Shown here: positions 9,401-18,846 of the stretch, piece after piece | Numbering within the stretch: the stretch's first letter is position 1 | Layout of the letters: the number at the start of each line of letters is the position of its first letter | Origin: Nitrospira sp. | GTDB taxonomy: Bacteria; Nitrospirota; Nitrospiria; Nitrospirales; Nitrospiraceae | Reading direction: 5' to 3' | Length of the DNA stretch: 64,000 bases | NCBI GenBank assembly: GCA_020846195.1 | Contig: JADLEJ010000022.1 | Location: forward strand, 1-64,000 | Translations under genes and position numbers: made by a program | The notes under the pieces: model-generated | The model's input: only the letters and a program-made list of their open reading frames with translations | What the model was told of the DNA's origin: nothing | The model's database searches: none

Positions 9401-10630
9401 ATGATGAACCAGTTGTATTTGTCGACCGCAACCAGATTTCCCCTCATGTCGCGTTCGCCTATGCGGACAGCGCTGGCGCTTTCGTGCATCGTGGCTGCCC
9501 TGTCCGGCTGCAAAGAGGAAGCCGGATCGGCTCCGGTGCAGCCGATGGCTCAGGTAGAATTTGTCACCGTGACGACTCAGACCGTTCCGGATGAACCGGA
9601 ATTCATCGGCCAGGCGGAAGCCTCTCGCCCGGTTGAAATCCGTTCGCAGGTGACGGGGCTGCTCAAGGCGGTGCTCTATCCTGAAGGGCGGGACGTCAAG
9701 AAAGGCGCCCGGCTGTATCAAATCGATCCGGTGCCGTTTCAGGCGGCGGTCGCCAGCGCGAAGGCCAAGATCGCTCAGGCGGAAGCCAAGCTGGTGCAAG
9801 CCAAACAGGATCTGGAACGGGTGAAGCCGCTGCTGGCCGACCAGGCCGTGAGCCAGAAGGATGTCGATGACGCGGTGGCGCAGGAGCTTTCGGCGAAAGC
9901 CGCTCTTCAAGGCGCGAAGGCGGATCTCATCAAGTCGCAATTCGATTTGGACAACACGCTCATTACGGCGCCCATCAGTGGATTGATCGAACGGAGCCGG
10001 TACTACGAGGGGCGGCTCGTGTCGGCGCAAACGGATTTGCTGACGGTGGTCCATCGCGTCGATCCGATGTTCGTCGTGGTGAATATGCCGGAGAGTTTCA
10101 TCCTGAAGCGGCGGCGCGACATCGAGACGAAGAAGATTCATCATCCGGGCGTCTACCAGCTGCGGGGCCGTCTCACGATGATGGACGATACGGTCTATCC
10201 CCATGAGGGTGTGCTGGATCTGCTGGAGCCGGGATTGCGCACGGAGACCGGTTCCCGCCAGACCCGGATCACGTTTCCTAATCCGGATCGCTCCTTGCTG
10301 CCCGGCCAGTTTGTGAAGGTGCGCTTTACGGGAGATACCAAGACGGATGCCGTCCTCATTCCACAGCGCGCGGTGCTGCAGGGGCCGCAAGGGCCCTTCG
10401 TGTATGTGGTGGGCCCGGATGAAAAGGTCCAGATCCGCGATGTTGTTGCTTCCAACTGGAAGGGCGATCAATGGATGATCGATGGCGGATTGAGCGCCGG
10501 TGATCGTGTCGTGGTCAACGGGTTGATGATGATCGGCCCTGGCGCGCCGGTCAAGGCAATTCCGTGGAAGTCGACGGCGGCGCCAGAGACAGACCAGGAC
10601 CCCGTTCCTTCCACTCCTAAACAAGGATAA
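9401..10630 (+). CDS. RND efflux periplasmic adaptor (membrane fusion protein)
   Basis: A 409-residue adaptor lipoprotein. The signal sequence (MRTALALSCIVAALSGC) ends in a lipobox, so the mature protein should be lipid-anchored in the periplasm. It has the biotinyl-lipoyl halves (ASRPVEIRSQVTGLL and ITAPISGLIERS), a long coiled-coil hairpin rich in A, K and Q between them, and the beta-barrel/membrane-proximal C-terminus. Homologues of AcrA join an inner-membrane RND pump to an outer-membrane channel. AGGAGA precedes the ATG at 9401; an internal ATG at 9461 is also possible. The pump gene starts 3 bases after its stop. Confidence 0.93.
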   Translation: MMNQLYLSTATRFPLMSRSPMRTALALSCIVAALSGCKEEAGSAPVQPMAQVEFVTVTTQTVPDEPEFIGQAEASRPVEIRSQVTGLLKAVLYPEGRDVKKGARLYQIDPVPFQAAVASAKAKIAQAEAKLVQAKQDLERVKPLLADQAVSQKDVDDAVAQELSAKAALQGAKADLIKSQFDLDNTLITAPISGLIERSRYYEGRLVSAQTDLLTVVHRVDPMFVVVNMPESFILKRRRDIETKKIHHPGVYQLRGRLTMMDDTVYPHEGVLDLLEPGLRTETGSRQTRITFPNPDRSLLPGQFVKVRFTGDTKTDAVLIPQRAVLQGPQGPFVYVVGPDEKVQIRDVVASNWKGDQWMIDGGLSAGDRVVVNGLMMIGPGAPVKAIPWKSTAAPETDQDPVPSTPKQG

Positions 10631-10633
10631 ATT

Positions 10634-13600
10634 GTGACGTCGCACGTCTTTATCGACCGGCCGATCATGGCATCGGTGGTGTCCATCGTTATTGTCGTGA
10701 TGGGTCTGCTCGCCCTGCAGTTTTTGCCGGTTGCGCAGTTTCCCGAAATCACCCCTCCGGTGGTGCAGATCGATGCCGACTATCCGGGGGCCAGCGCGGA
10801 GGTGGCCGCCGAAGCGGTCGCCCGCCCGATCGAGGTGATGCTGCCGGGCATCGACAATCTGCTCTATTTCGAGTCGACCAGCAGCAACGACGGCCATGTG
10901 ACCATCAAGCTGACGTTCGAGATCGGGACCAATCCCGACATTGCCCAAGTGCAGACCCAGAACCGTGAAAAGCTGGCGGAGCCGCAGCTGCCGACGGAAG
11001 TGATCCGCCAGGGCGTGTCCGTTAAAAAGATGTCTCCCGACCTCGTGGCGGTCATCGTGCTGAAGTCCACAGACCCCCGCCACGACGCTGTATTCCTCTC
11101 AAACTATGCCACGCTGCGTGTCGTCGACGATCTCAAGCGAGTCAAGGGCGTGGGCGACGCGGAGGTGTTTGGCCAGCAGAATTACAGTATGCGGATCATT
11201 CTCAATCCGCCGCAAATGGCGAAGTTCGGCTTGATCCCGAGCGACATCTCCACGATCATCCGCGAGCAGAATCGCGATTATCCCGCCGGGACTGTTGGGC
11301 GGGAACCGGCGCCGAAAGGCACCGAGCTGACGATTCCGATCATCTCGAAAGGCCGGTTGACCGATGTGAAGGATTTCGAGGAACTGATCGTGCGGGCCCT
11401 GCCGGACGGCTCGACGGTGCGACTCAAGGATGTCGCGCGCATCGAGCTGGGCGCCCAGTCGTATTCGCTGGAGGGTCGCTGGAACAGCACGCCCACAACC
11501 TTCATCCTGACGTTTCTGTCGCCGGGGGCCAACGCGCTGGACACCATCCGCCGCGCCCGCGAGCAGATGGATGAGCTGGCCAAAAGTTTCCCGGCCGGCG
11601 TGTCCTACGACATTCCCTACGACACCACGCGATTCATTGAGGTGTCGATCAAGGAAGTGGTGAAGACGCTGGCGGAAGCCATGGTCCTGGTCGTCCTGGT
11701 CGTCTATGTCTTTCTCCAGAGCTGGCGGGCCACCATTATTCCCGCCGTGGCGGTGCCGGTGTCGTTGATCGGCACGTTCATCGGACTCTCCGCGCTGGGA
11801 TTCTCCGTCAACACCATCACCCTCTTCGGGATGGTCCTGGCCATCGGGATCGTGGTCGACGACGCGATTGTCGTGGTCGAAAACGTCGAGCGCCATATGC
11901 GCGAAGGCCGCGTGTCGGCCAAGATCGCCGCCAAGCGGGCAATGAACGAGGTGACGTCTCCGATCATCGCCATCGTGCTGGTGCTGGTCTCGGTCTTTGT
12001 GCCGGTCGGATTTGTCGGCGGGATTACCGGCGCGCTCTACAAACAGTTTGCCGCGACGATCGCCATTTCGGTGACCGTGTCCGGGTTTGTGGCGCTGACC
12101 TTGAGCCCGGCCCTGTGCGCCATGGTGCTGCTCCCGCATCATGAAGCGCGCGGCGGATTCTGGGCCTTCTTCGACCGGAACTTCGGGCGCACGGAACGGG
12201 GATTTTCCCGCATAGTCGGCTTGTTCCTGGCCCGGCCGGTCATCGTCATGCTGCTCTTCGGCTCGCTGCTGGCCATGTCCGCCGGGCTGTTCAAGGCCTT
12301 GCCGAAAAGCTTTCTTCCCGAAGAAGACCAGGGGTATTTCATTGTGGTGGCGCAGTTGCCGGACGGCGCGTCGAAGCAGCGGACCGACGCGGTGCTCGAA
12401 CGGATCGAGCGCTATTTCCAAGGCAATCCCGCGGTGAACTCGACCAATGCCTTGTCCGGCCAGAACTTTGTGTTCGGCACACGCGGAGCGAACGCGGCGA
12501 CCATGTTTGTGCCGCTTGTGCGCTGGGACGAGCGGCCCGAGCCGCAGAGCCATGCCAAGGCGCTGGTCGGTGCGGCCTATGCGGAGTTCGCCAAAATCCC
12601 TGAAGCGCTGATCCTGGCTTTCAATGCGCCGGCGATTCAAGGCGTGGGATCGGTCGGGGGATTTTCCGCGCAGTTGCAAGATCCCAGCAGCGGAGACTTC
12701 AAGAAGTTCGCCGCGGTGGCGCAGCAGTTCGTCGAACGGGCGCAGCAGGACCCGGCGATCGGCCGGGTCGGGACGAATTTCCGCGTCTCCTCTCCCCGGC
12801 TGTATGTCAATGTGAATCGGGAACGGGCGAAGGCGCTGGGGATTCCGATCTCCGACATCTTCGATACGCTGCAGGCCTACTTCGGCAATTTCTACATCAA
12901 CGACTTTGTGAAATTCGGCCGCGTGTACCATGTGCAGACCGAAGCCGAAGCGGAATACCGGGCCACTCCCCAGGATTTGTCGAAGATCTATGTGCGCGCG
13001 CAAACCGCTCAAGGCGCGAATATGATCACGCTCGATACGGTTGTGACGCCGGAGTATAAGAGCGGGCCGGATCCGGTGAATCACTTCAACGGCTACAATA
13101 CGGCGCTGGTGCTGGGCGCGGCGGCTCCAGGCTACAGCTCGGGGCAGGCGCTCGAAGCGCTGGATCGCATCGGCAAAGAGGTGCTGGAGCCGCAGGGCTA
13201 TGCGATCGACTACAGCAACATTTCGTTTCAGGAGCGCCGGGTGGGCGGCCAGTCCAATATTGTGTTTGTGGTCGGGCTCTTGATGGTGTTTCTGGTCCTG
13301 GCCGCGCAGTTCGAGAGCTGGGTCGTTCCCTTTGCCGTGATCCTGTCCGTTCCGTTTGCGATTTTCGGCGCGCTCGTTGCCGTCTTCCTGCGCGGATTTG
13401 AAAACGACATCTACTTCCAGATCGGGCTGGTGACCTTGATCGGTCTCTCGGCGAAAAACGCGATTCTGATCGTCGAGTTCGCCAACTCACGCTATGAGGC
13501 CGGTATTCCATTGCTGGAGGCGGCGAAGGAAGCGGCGAAACTCCGATTCCGTCCCATCATCATGACCTCGATGGCGTTTATTTTCGGGATGGTTCCCCTG

Positions 13601-13813
13601 GTCATTGCGCAGGGAGCCGGCGCGTCCAGCCGCCAGTCTATCGGCACGGGCGTCATGGGCGGCATGCTCGCAGCGACTTTTCTGGCGATCTTCTTCGTCC
13701 CGCTCTTTTATGTCGTCACTCGCCGGCTGGCCCGGCGCCGGGCGTCCGAGCGGGTGGAGCATGAAGATCCCCCCTTGCCACCTTCATCGGAGGATCAGCC
13801 CCATCATGCGTAA
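10634..13813 (+). CDS. hydrophobe/amphiphile efflux-1 (HAE1) RND transporter
   Basis: A 1059-residue inner-membrane pump of AcrB type with a GTG start. The paired aspartates of the proton relay are present in GIVVDDAIVVVENVERH (TM4), together with the usual FFVPLFYVV TM12 region and two large periplasmic loops. Length matches AcrB-family members (about 1040-1060). It uses proton influx to expel hydrophobic compounds; the substrate range cannot be predicted. It is tightly spaced after the adaptor and its stop lies inside the start of the channel gene, so the three genes form one operon. Confidence 0.96.
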   Translation: MTSHVFIDRPIMASVVSIVIVVMGLLALQFLPVAQFPEITPPVVQIDADYPGASAEVAAEAVARPIEVMLPGIDNLLYFESTSSNDGHVTIKLTFEIGTNPDIAQVQTQNREKLAEPQLPTEVIRQGVSVKKMSPDLVAVIVLKSTDPRHDAVFLSNYATLRVVDDLKRVKGVGDAEVFGQQNYSMRIILNPPQMAKFGLIPSDISTIIREQNRDYPAGTVGREPAPKGTELTIPIISKGRLTDVKDFEELIVRALPDGSTVRLKDVARIELGAQSYSLEGRWNSTPTTFILTFLSPGANALDTIRRAREQMDELAKSFPAGVSYDIPYDTTRFIEVSIKEVVKTLAEAMVLVVLVVYVFLQSWRATIIPAVAVPVSLIGTFIGLSALGFSVNTITLFGMVLAIGIVVDDAIVVVENVERHMREGRVSAKIAAKRAMNEVTSPIIAIVLVLVSVFVPVGFVGGITGALYKQFAATIAISVTVSGFVALTLSPALCAMVLLPHHEARGGFWAFFDRNFGRTERGFSRIVGLFLARPVIVMLLFGSLLAMSAGLFKALPKSFLPEEDQGYFIVVAQLPDGASKQRTDAVLERIERYFQGNPAVNSTNALSGQNFVFGTRGANAATMFVPLVRWDERPEPQSHAKALVGAAYAEFAKIPEALILAFNAPAIQGVGSVGGFSAQLQDPSSGDFKKFAAVAQQFVERAQQDPAIGRVGTNFRVSSPRLYVNVNRERAKALGIPISDIFDTLQAYFGNFYINDFVKFGRVYHVQTEAEAEYRATPQDLSKIYVRAQTAQGANMITLDTVVTPEYKSGPDPVNHFNGYNTALVLGAAAPGYSSGQALEALDRIGKEVLEPQGYAIDYSNISFQERRVGGQSNIVFVVGLLMVFLVLAAQFESWVVPFAVILSVPFAIFGALVAVFLRGFENDIYFQIGLVTLIGLSAKNAILIVEFANSRYEAGIPLLEAAKEAAKLRFRPIIMTSMAFIFGMVPLVIAQGAGASSRQSIGTGVMGGMLAATFLAIFFVPLFYVVTRRLARRRASERVEHEDPPLPPSSEDQPHHA

Positions 13814-15221
13814 GCCACTGGCTCTTGGATTCTCGTTGCTGTTCGCATCCTGTGCGGTGGGGCCGGACTATGAGCGGCCCAAGACGGATGCGGGCGAGAC
13901 CTTTCGAATGGCGGAGGCGCCTGCCGACGCGCCGTCGCTGGCCAATCTGGCCTGGTGGGAGCTGTTGAAAGACGAGCAGCTGCAGGCACTGATCAAGATC
14001 GCGCTGGCCGAAAATAAGGATCTGCAAAAAGCGGTGGCCGCCGTCGAAGAATTCCAAGCCCGCGCGATGACCGCTAAAACAGATTTCTTCCCCAACATCA
14101 CGGCGTCGGCCAGCGCGCCGAATCTCGGGCGGAAATCGAGCTTTCTGTTTCCGGGGTTTGCCAGCCCGTTCAACTACTACCTGCAAGGCAATTTGTCGTG
14201 GGAGCTCGATATCTGGGGGCGCATCCGGCGATCGAACGAGGCGGCCCGCGCGGATCTTCTCTCGAAAGAAGAAAACCGGCGCGCGGTGGTGCTGCAGCTG
14301 GTGAGCGGCGTGGCTGAAAGTTATTTCAATCTGTTGCAGTTCGACGACCAGCTCGATGTCGCGAGGCGGACGCTGCATACCTGGGAAGAATCGGTGCGCA
14401 TCGCCCAAGCCCGGCTCAAGCAGGGCATGACGTCTCGGTTGGACACCGATCAATTCGAGGCGGAACGGGCCAACGCGGCGGCGCGGGCGGCGGAACTCGA
14501 ACGGCAGATGGTGCAGGCGGAAAACCAGCTGAGTGTGCTGCTCGGCCGGAAACCCTTTGCCATTCCACGCGGCCGGTTGCTGAACGATCAGATGGTGCCG
14601 CCGTCGGTTCCCGCCGGGCTTCCCTCGGAGCTGCTGCAGCGGCGCCCGGACCTGCTCGACGCGGAACAGCAATTGGCGGCAGCCACGGCGCGCATCGGCG
14701 CGGCCAAGGCGGAGCGGTTTCCCAAGATCACGCTGACGGGATTGCTTGGTGCGGCGAGCCCGCAGCTCTCGAAACTGTTTGATGATCCCGCGTCGTTCGG
14801 TGTCGGAGGGATGGGGCTGGCCGCGCCGCTGTTGAATGCGTCGGTGCTCGGGTTTCAGCAGGAAGCCATTGAGGCGCAAGCCAGACAAGCGCTGGCGCAG
14901 TATGAGAAGACCGTGCTGACGGCGTTCCGGGAAGTGGAAGACTCGCTCGTCGCGGTGCGGACCGCGCGGGTGCAGAGCGAGGCGCAGATGCAGCAAGTCG
15001 CGGCGCTGCAATCGGCGCTGAAGCTGGCGGATCTGCGCTATAAGGGCGGGCTGGCCAATTATCTCGATGTGCTGGTTGCCCGGAGAAACCTGTTCGAGGC
15101 CGAGCTGGCGTTGACGGGAACGCGCCGCTTGCATGTGGTGTCGGTCGTGCAGTTGTATAAAGCGCTGGGCGGCGGCTGGTCGCCCGAGATGGATCGAAAA
15201 CCGGACTCCAGAAAAAGCTGA
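13806..15221 (+). CDS. NodT-family outer-membrane efflux lipoprotein (TolC-like)
   Basis: A 471-residue channel protein. A short lipoprotein signal (LGFSLLFASC) precedes CAVGPDYERP, the standard NodT/OprM opening. Two repeated outer membrane efflux protein halves follow, with the typical motifs LSWELDIWGRIRRSNEAARA, LLQRRPDLLDAEQQLAAATARIGAA and LRYKGGLANYLDVL. It should form the trimeric outer-membrane exit duct for the RND pump upstream. The ATG at 13806 overlaps the pump's last codons by 8 bases; the ORF track extension further upstream lies inside the pump gene. Confidence 0.95.
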   Translation: MRKPLALGFSLLFASCAVGPDYERPKTDAGETFRMAEAPADAPSLANLAWWELLKDEQLQALIKIALAENKDLQKAVAAVEEFQARAMTAKTDFFPNITASASAPNLGRKSSFLFPGFASPFNYYLQGNLSWELDIWGRIRRSNEAARADLLSKEENRRAVVLQLVSGVAESYFNLLQFDDQLDVARRTLHTWEESVRIAQARLKQGMTSRLDTDQFEAERANAAARAAELERQMVQAENQLSVLLGRKPFAIPRGRLLNDQMVPPSVPAGLPSELLQRRPDLLDAEQQLAAATARIGAAKAERFPKITLTGLLGAASPQLSKLFDDPASFGVGGMGLAAPLLNASVLGFQQEAIEAQARQALAQYEKTVLTAFREVEDSLVAVRTARVQSEAQMQQVAALQSALKLADLRYKGGLANYLDVLVARRNLFEAELALTGTRRLHVVSVVQLYKALGGGWSPEMDRKPDSRKS

Positions 15222-15226
15222 CGGCC

Positions 15227-15832
15227 ATGAAAAAACTCGCTGCGACTCAGGTGCCGATTCATGAGCTTCTCGCGCGCCGATGGAGCCCGAGAGCGTTCGC
15301 TGAACGGCCTGTCGAACCGGATAAACTCGTCAGCCTGTTCGAGGCGGCGCGCTGGGCGCCATCGTCGAGCAATGAGCAGCCTTGGCGGTTCGTCGTCGCC
15401 ACGAAAGACGACCGGGCGGCGTACAATCGCCTGCTGGCGTGCCTGTTGGAAGGCAACCGAAAGTGGGCGCTCCACGCGCCGGTGCTGATCCTGTCCGCGG
15501 CGAGCACGACCTTCGAAGAGAACGCGAAGCCGAATCTGCACGCCTTTCACGACGCCGGAATGGCGCTCGAAAATCTTCTCCTCCAAGCGACGGCGCTGGG
15601 TTTGATCGCGCATCCCATGGCGGGGTTCGATCATAAACAGGCCCGCGTGGATCTTCAGATCCCTTCCGGGTTCGAGCCGGTCGCCATGGTGGCGGTGGGC
15701 TATCCCGGCGAGGCCACTCTCTTGCCTGACCATCTTCAGCAGCGCGAGGCGAATCCTCGGGAACGCAACCCGCTGACCGAGCTCGTTTACGCGGGACAAT
15801 GGGGCATCGCTCTTCCGCTCCGCCGTTCGTAG
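15227..15832 (+). CDS. nitroreductase family protein
   Basis: A 201-residue FMN-dependent oxidoreductase. The N-terminal motif RRWSPRAFAERPV, the FMN-phosphate region ARWAPSSSNEQPWRF and the C-terminal GYPGE block are typical of nitroreductase-like proteins. Relatives reduce nitro groups, quinones or enones with NAD(P)H. It begins 5 bases after the efflux channel gene, and the SDR gene follows closely, so it probably belongs to the efflux operon. That context suggests chemical detoxification coupled to export, which is inference. Confidence 0.9.
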   Translation: MKKLAATQVPIHELLARRWSPRAFAERPVEPDKLVSLFEAARWAPSSSNEQPWRFVVATKDDRAAYNRLLACLLEGNRKWALHAPVLILSAASTTFEENAKPNLHAFHDAGMALENLLLQATALGLIAHPMAGFDHKQARVDLQIPSGFEPVAMVAVGYPGEATLLPDHLQQREANPRERNPLTELVYAGQWGIALPLRRS

Positions 15833-15843
15833 GGGGTGCCCCA

Positions 15844-16575
15844 GTGGCTCCGTTACACAGCAAGGTCGCAATAATAACCGGCGCATCGAGTGGGATCGGT
15901 CAAGCGATCGCGGAACGGCTTGCGGCGGATGGGGCCATGGTCGCGGTGAATTATCTTCGGAACGAGAGCAAGGCGCGCGCGGTGGTCGCCGGCATTCGGG
16001 CGAAAGGCGGGACCGCGGTTGCGGTACAAGCCGACATGAGCGTGATGGCGGATGCGCGGCGGTTGATAGCGGATGCTGTTGCGCAATTCGGCCGCCTGGA
16101 CATTCTGGTCAACAACGCGGGGAAGTTCGCGCCGAAGCCGCTGGCGGACACGACCGAGGCGGATTTCGATGCCTTGATGAATCTGCATGCCAAGGGTCCC
16201 TACTTTGCGATGCAGGAAGCAGCGAAGGCGATGCGCGATCACGGGCGTATCGTGAATATTTCCAGCGCGGGGACGAAGCTGCACTATTACGGCGCGACGG
16301 CGTATCTGGGCAGCCGCGGAGCGCTTGAACAATTCACGCAGGGGATTGCGCAAGAGCTGGCGCCGCGCGGGATTACGGTCAATACGGTTGCGCCTGGTTT
16401 CACGGACACAGGGGTGTTGACGGATGCCTACAAGAAGATGGGGATCGAGGCGTCTCCGTTCAAACGATTAGGTCTGCCGCAAGATATTGCGGATGTTGTC
16501 GCCTTCCTTGTGAGTGAGCAGGCCCGGTGGTTGACGGGACAGACGATTCAGGCCGGCGGCGGGATCGTGATGTAG
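15844..16575 (+). CDS. SDR family oxidoreductase with YxxxR in place of YxxxK
   Basis: A 243-residue short-chain dehydrogenase/reductase. The NAD(P) motif TGASSGIG, NNAG motif (LVNNAGKF) and catalytic serine region (IVNISSAG) are intact. The catalytic tyrosine-lysine pair reads YLGSR, so the invariant lysine is an arginine; the codon is CGC and the frame is clear. The GTG at 15844 is chosen because AGGGGG is suitably placed upstream and the fold starts there. It is the last gene of the efflux-nitroreductase run. The change could lower or alter activity; the substrate is unknown. Confidence 0.88.
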   Translation: MAPLHSKVAIITGASSGIGQAIAERLAADGAMVAVNYLRNESKARAVVAGIRAKGGTAVAVQADMSVMADARRLIADAVAQFGRLDILVNNAGKFAPKPLADTTEADFDALMNLHAKGPYFAMQEAAKAMRDHGRIVNISSAGTKLHYYGATAYLGSRGALEQFTQGIAQELAPRGITVNTVAPGFTDTGVLTDAYKKMGIEASPFKRLGLPQDIADVVAFLVSEQARWLTGQTIQAGGGIVM

Positions 16576-16741
16576 GCGATTGCGACTGCAATCTTTGGCC
16601 AAGCCGGTGCGGTACAATGCGGTGACGCCGGAGCAGTATCGAGGATTCGGGTTTCCCGCCCTCTTGACGTTTGGGGCATGGCTGGCGCAGAACAAGACCC
16701 GCATTCCCCTGACCTAACGACAATCAGACAAAGGAGCGAGC

Positions 16742-17128
16742 ATGGTACGGCAGAATGTTTCCACCGGCGGTCCTTGGGAAGCCAAGATCGGCTATTCACG
16801 CGCAGTCCGGGTCGGCGCGCATGTGTCGGTGTCCGGCTCCACGGCGATGACGCCAGGCGGCCTGGTCGGCAAGGGCGATCCCTATGCGCAGACGATTCAG
16901 ACGTTCAAGACTATCGAAGCGGCGCTCCGGCAAGCCGGGGTCTCGCTGGCCGATGTGGTCCGGACCAGAATCTATATGGCCAATATCGATCAATGGCAGG
17001 AAGTCGGCCGGGCGCATGGAGAAGTCTTTGGGACTATCAGGCCGGCGACGACGATGGTGGAGGTCAAACGCTTGATCGATCCGGATATGCTGGTCGAGAT
17101 TGAGGCGGATGCCATTGCGCCGCACTAG
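16742..17128 (+). CDS. RidA family protein (enamine/imine deaminase-like)
   Basis: A 128-residue YjgF/YER057c/UK114-type protein. It shows the conserved HVSVSGSTA strand, the DVVRTRIYM motif containing the arginine that binds the carboxylate of imine substrates, and a C-terminal EIEADAI block that carries the usual glutamate. RidA hydrolyses reactive 2-aminoacrylate-type enamines in the cytoplasm. Length is normal. AAAGGAGCGAGC precedes the ATG. It stands 31 bases before the glycosylase gene on the same strand. Confidence 0.88.
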   Translation: MVRQNVSTGGPWEAKIGYSRAVRVGAHVSVSGSTAMTPGGLVGKGDPYAQTIQTFKTIEAALRQAGVSLADVVRTRIYMANIDQWQEVGRAHGEVFGTIRPATTMVEVKRLIDPDMLVEIEADAIAPH

Positions 17129-17159
17129 CTAGTGGGTTTGCCGCGAGTGCTTCTTATCT

Positions 17160-17819
17160 ATGCAGGGATCAGCCTCAGCCATCCGGTATCTCTCACGCGT
17201 AGATCCAGTGATGCGCCGGTTGATCCGCGACGTGGGGCTGTTCGCGCTTGCACCGAAAAGTCGCCGCACGCCGTTTGAATCGCTGGCCAGGGCGATTGCA
17301 CTTCAACAGCTCCATGAACAAGCCGCTAACAGTATTCTCAAGCGGTTCATCGCGCTCTTTCCCGGCCGTCGCTTTCCCCGTCCTGAAGATCTACTCGCGG
17401 CGGAGAGCGATGCGATCAGAGGCGCGGGTTTTTCCCGCGCGAAAGTGGCCGCGTTGCGCGACCTGGCGGCGAAGACTCTCGATGGGACGGTTCCGACGAG
17501 TCGTGCGATCAAGTCGCTCGACGACGATGCGATTGTCGAACGGTTGATCGAGGTCCGGGGCATCGGCCGCTGGACGGTCGAGATGCTGCTGATTTTCCAG
17601 TTGGGTCGGCCCGATGTCTTGCCCGTCGATGATTTCGGTGTGCGCAACGGGTTTCGCCTCGCCTATCGCCGTCGCACGATGCCGACACCCAAGGAACTGT
17701 TGCGCTACGGCGAGCGGTGGAAGCCCTATCGCACCGCGGCGGCCTGGTATCTCTGGCGCGCGGTCGATTTGGCCAAGAAGACGCCGCCGGTGCCGGGTGT
17801 GGCATCGACATCGCCCTGA
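17160..17819 (+). CDS. DNA-3-methyladenine glycosylase (AlkA-like, HhH-GPD superfamily)
   Basis: A 219-residue base-excision repair glycosylase. The helix-hairpin-helix is VRGIGRWTVEM and the catalytic aspartate follows in LPVDDFGVRNG, the usual HhH-GPD spacing. Upstream FESLARAIALQQL matches the family's first conserved helix. It is shorter than E. coli AlkA because it lacks the N-terminal TATA-box-like domain, as is common in many bacteria. It removes alkylated purines from DNA. Together with the photolyase further along, it gives the window two DNA repair enzymes. Confidence 0.9.
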   Translation: MQGSASAIRYLSRVDPVMRRLIRDVGLFALAPKSRRTPFESLARAIALQQLHEQAANSILKRFIALFPGRRFPRPEDLLAAESDAIRGAGFSRAKVAALRDLAAKTLDGTVPTSRAIKSLDDDAIVERLIEVRGIGRWTVEMLLIFQLGRPDVLPVDDFGVRNGFRLAYRRRTMPTPKELLRYGERWKPYRTAAAWYLWRAVDLAKKTPPVPGVASTSP

Positions 17820-17847
17820 TCGCGGATGTGGATGGAGTACCAGGAAC

Positions 17848-18723
17848 ATGGCTGATCCGAAGAAACGGTTGAACTCGAACGTGCCGGGGAATTTCTATGT
17901 GGATTCGACCTGCATCGATTGCGATGCCTGCCGGCAGTTGGCCCCTGCCAGTTTCGATGAGGCCGGAGACTATTCGACCGTCACGCGACAACCGCAGACC
18001 GAAGAGGACACGATGCAGGCCTATCAAGCGCTGGTGGCCTGCCCGGTCGGCTCCATCGGCACGGAGCGAAGCGACCCGGCGGTACTGAAGGCGGCAAAAG
18101 ACAGTTTCCCGCTTCGCCTGACCGAGCAGGTGTACTACTGCGGATTCAATTCGGAGAAATCGTTCGGCGCCAATAGTTTCTTTGTGCGGCATCCGGACGG
18201 CAACTGGCTGATCGATTCCCCGCGATACCTCAAGCACCTGGTGGACGCCTATGCCAGGTTAGGCGGTGTGCGATACATCTTCCTGACGCATGAAGACGAC
18301 GTGGCGGATGCGGCGGCCTACGCGCGGCATTTCGGCGCAGAGCGGATCATCCACCGCGAAGATGCCGCGGCCATGCCGGACGCGGAGCGGATCATCGATG
18401 GCTGGGACCCGGTCCGCCTGGCCCCTCAGTTCGAGCTGATCCCGGTGCCGGGCCATACGGCGGGCAGTTGCGCGCTGCTGTATGACGGGCGCATCCTCTT
18501 TACCGGCGATCATCTCTGGTGGGAACCGAAGGCCGGACGATTGGGTGCGCCCAGGCAACTGGTGTGGGACGAGGGGCATCTCTTGCAGTCGATTGAACGG
18601 CTGCTCCCCTATCGAATCGAATGGGTCTTGGCCGGCCATGGCCATCGCGTGCAACTCGATCCGGAGGCGATGCGGCACGAACTCACGGCATTGCTGGCAA
18701 GACGGTCGTTACGGCAGGAATGA
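17848..18723 (+). CDS. ferredoxin domain fused to MBL-fold hydrolase
   Basis: A 291-residue fusion. Residues 18-70 form a single [4Fe-4S] ferredoxin (CIDCDAC and later ACPVG). Residues about 85-285 are a metallo-beta-lactamase-fold domain with GHTAGS, FTGDHLWW and AGHGH motifs. The first zinc motif HxHxDH is replaced by HEDDVADA, so one metal site is altered; a similar HxDDVAD pattern occurs in a known MBL subfamily. It is probably a cytoplasmic redox-linked hydrolase of unknown substrate. It begins 28 bases after the glycosylase gene. The ORF track's upstream extension overlaps that gene and is rejected. Confidence 0.85.
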   Translation: MADPKKRLNSNVPGNFYVDSTCIDCDACRQLAPASFDEAGDYSTVTRQPQTEEDTMQAYQALVACPVGSIGTERSDPAVLKAAKDSFPLRLTEQVYYCGFNSEKSFGANSFFVRHPDGNWLIDSPRYLKHLVDAYARLGGVRYIFLTHEDDVADAAAYARHFGAERIIHREDAAAMPDAERIIDGWDPVRLAPQFELIPVPGHTAGSCALLYDGRILFTGDHLWWEPKAGRLGAPRQLVWDEGHLLQSIERLLPYRIEWVLAGHGHRVQLDPEAMRHELTALLARRSLRQE

Positions 18724-18846
18724 GCCGGTATGGGTTGCGGGCCAGGTATGAAACGGATTTCATGCGAGGGAAGATGGAAGCAGTGTATAACGATAGGCTG
18801 GAAGCTGTGGGGTTCCTGTGTGTGAAAAGGATTTGTACGGGTAACG

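Noticed and set aside
9143-13084. Very long antisense frames (646 and 661 residues) across the RND genes
   Set aside because: They are shadows of the high-GC adaptor and pump genes. The proteins are rich in R, H, D and G with no fold pattern, and the plus-strand genes are certain.
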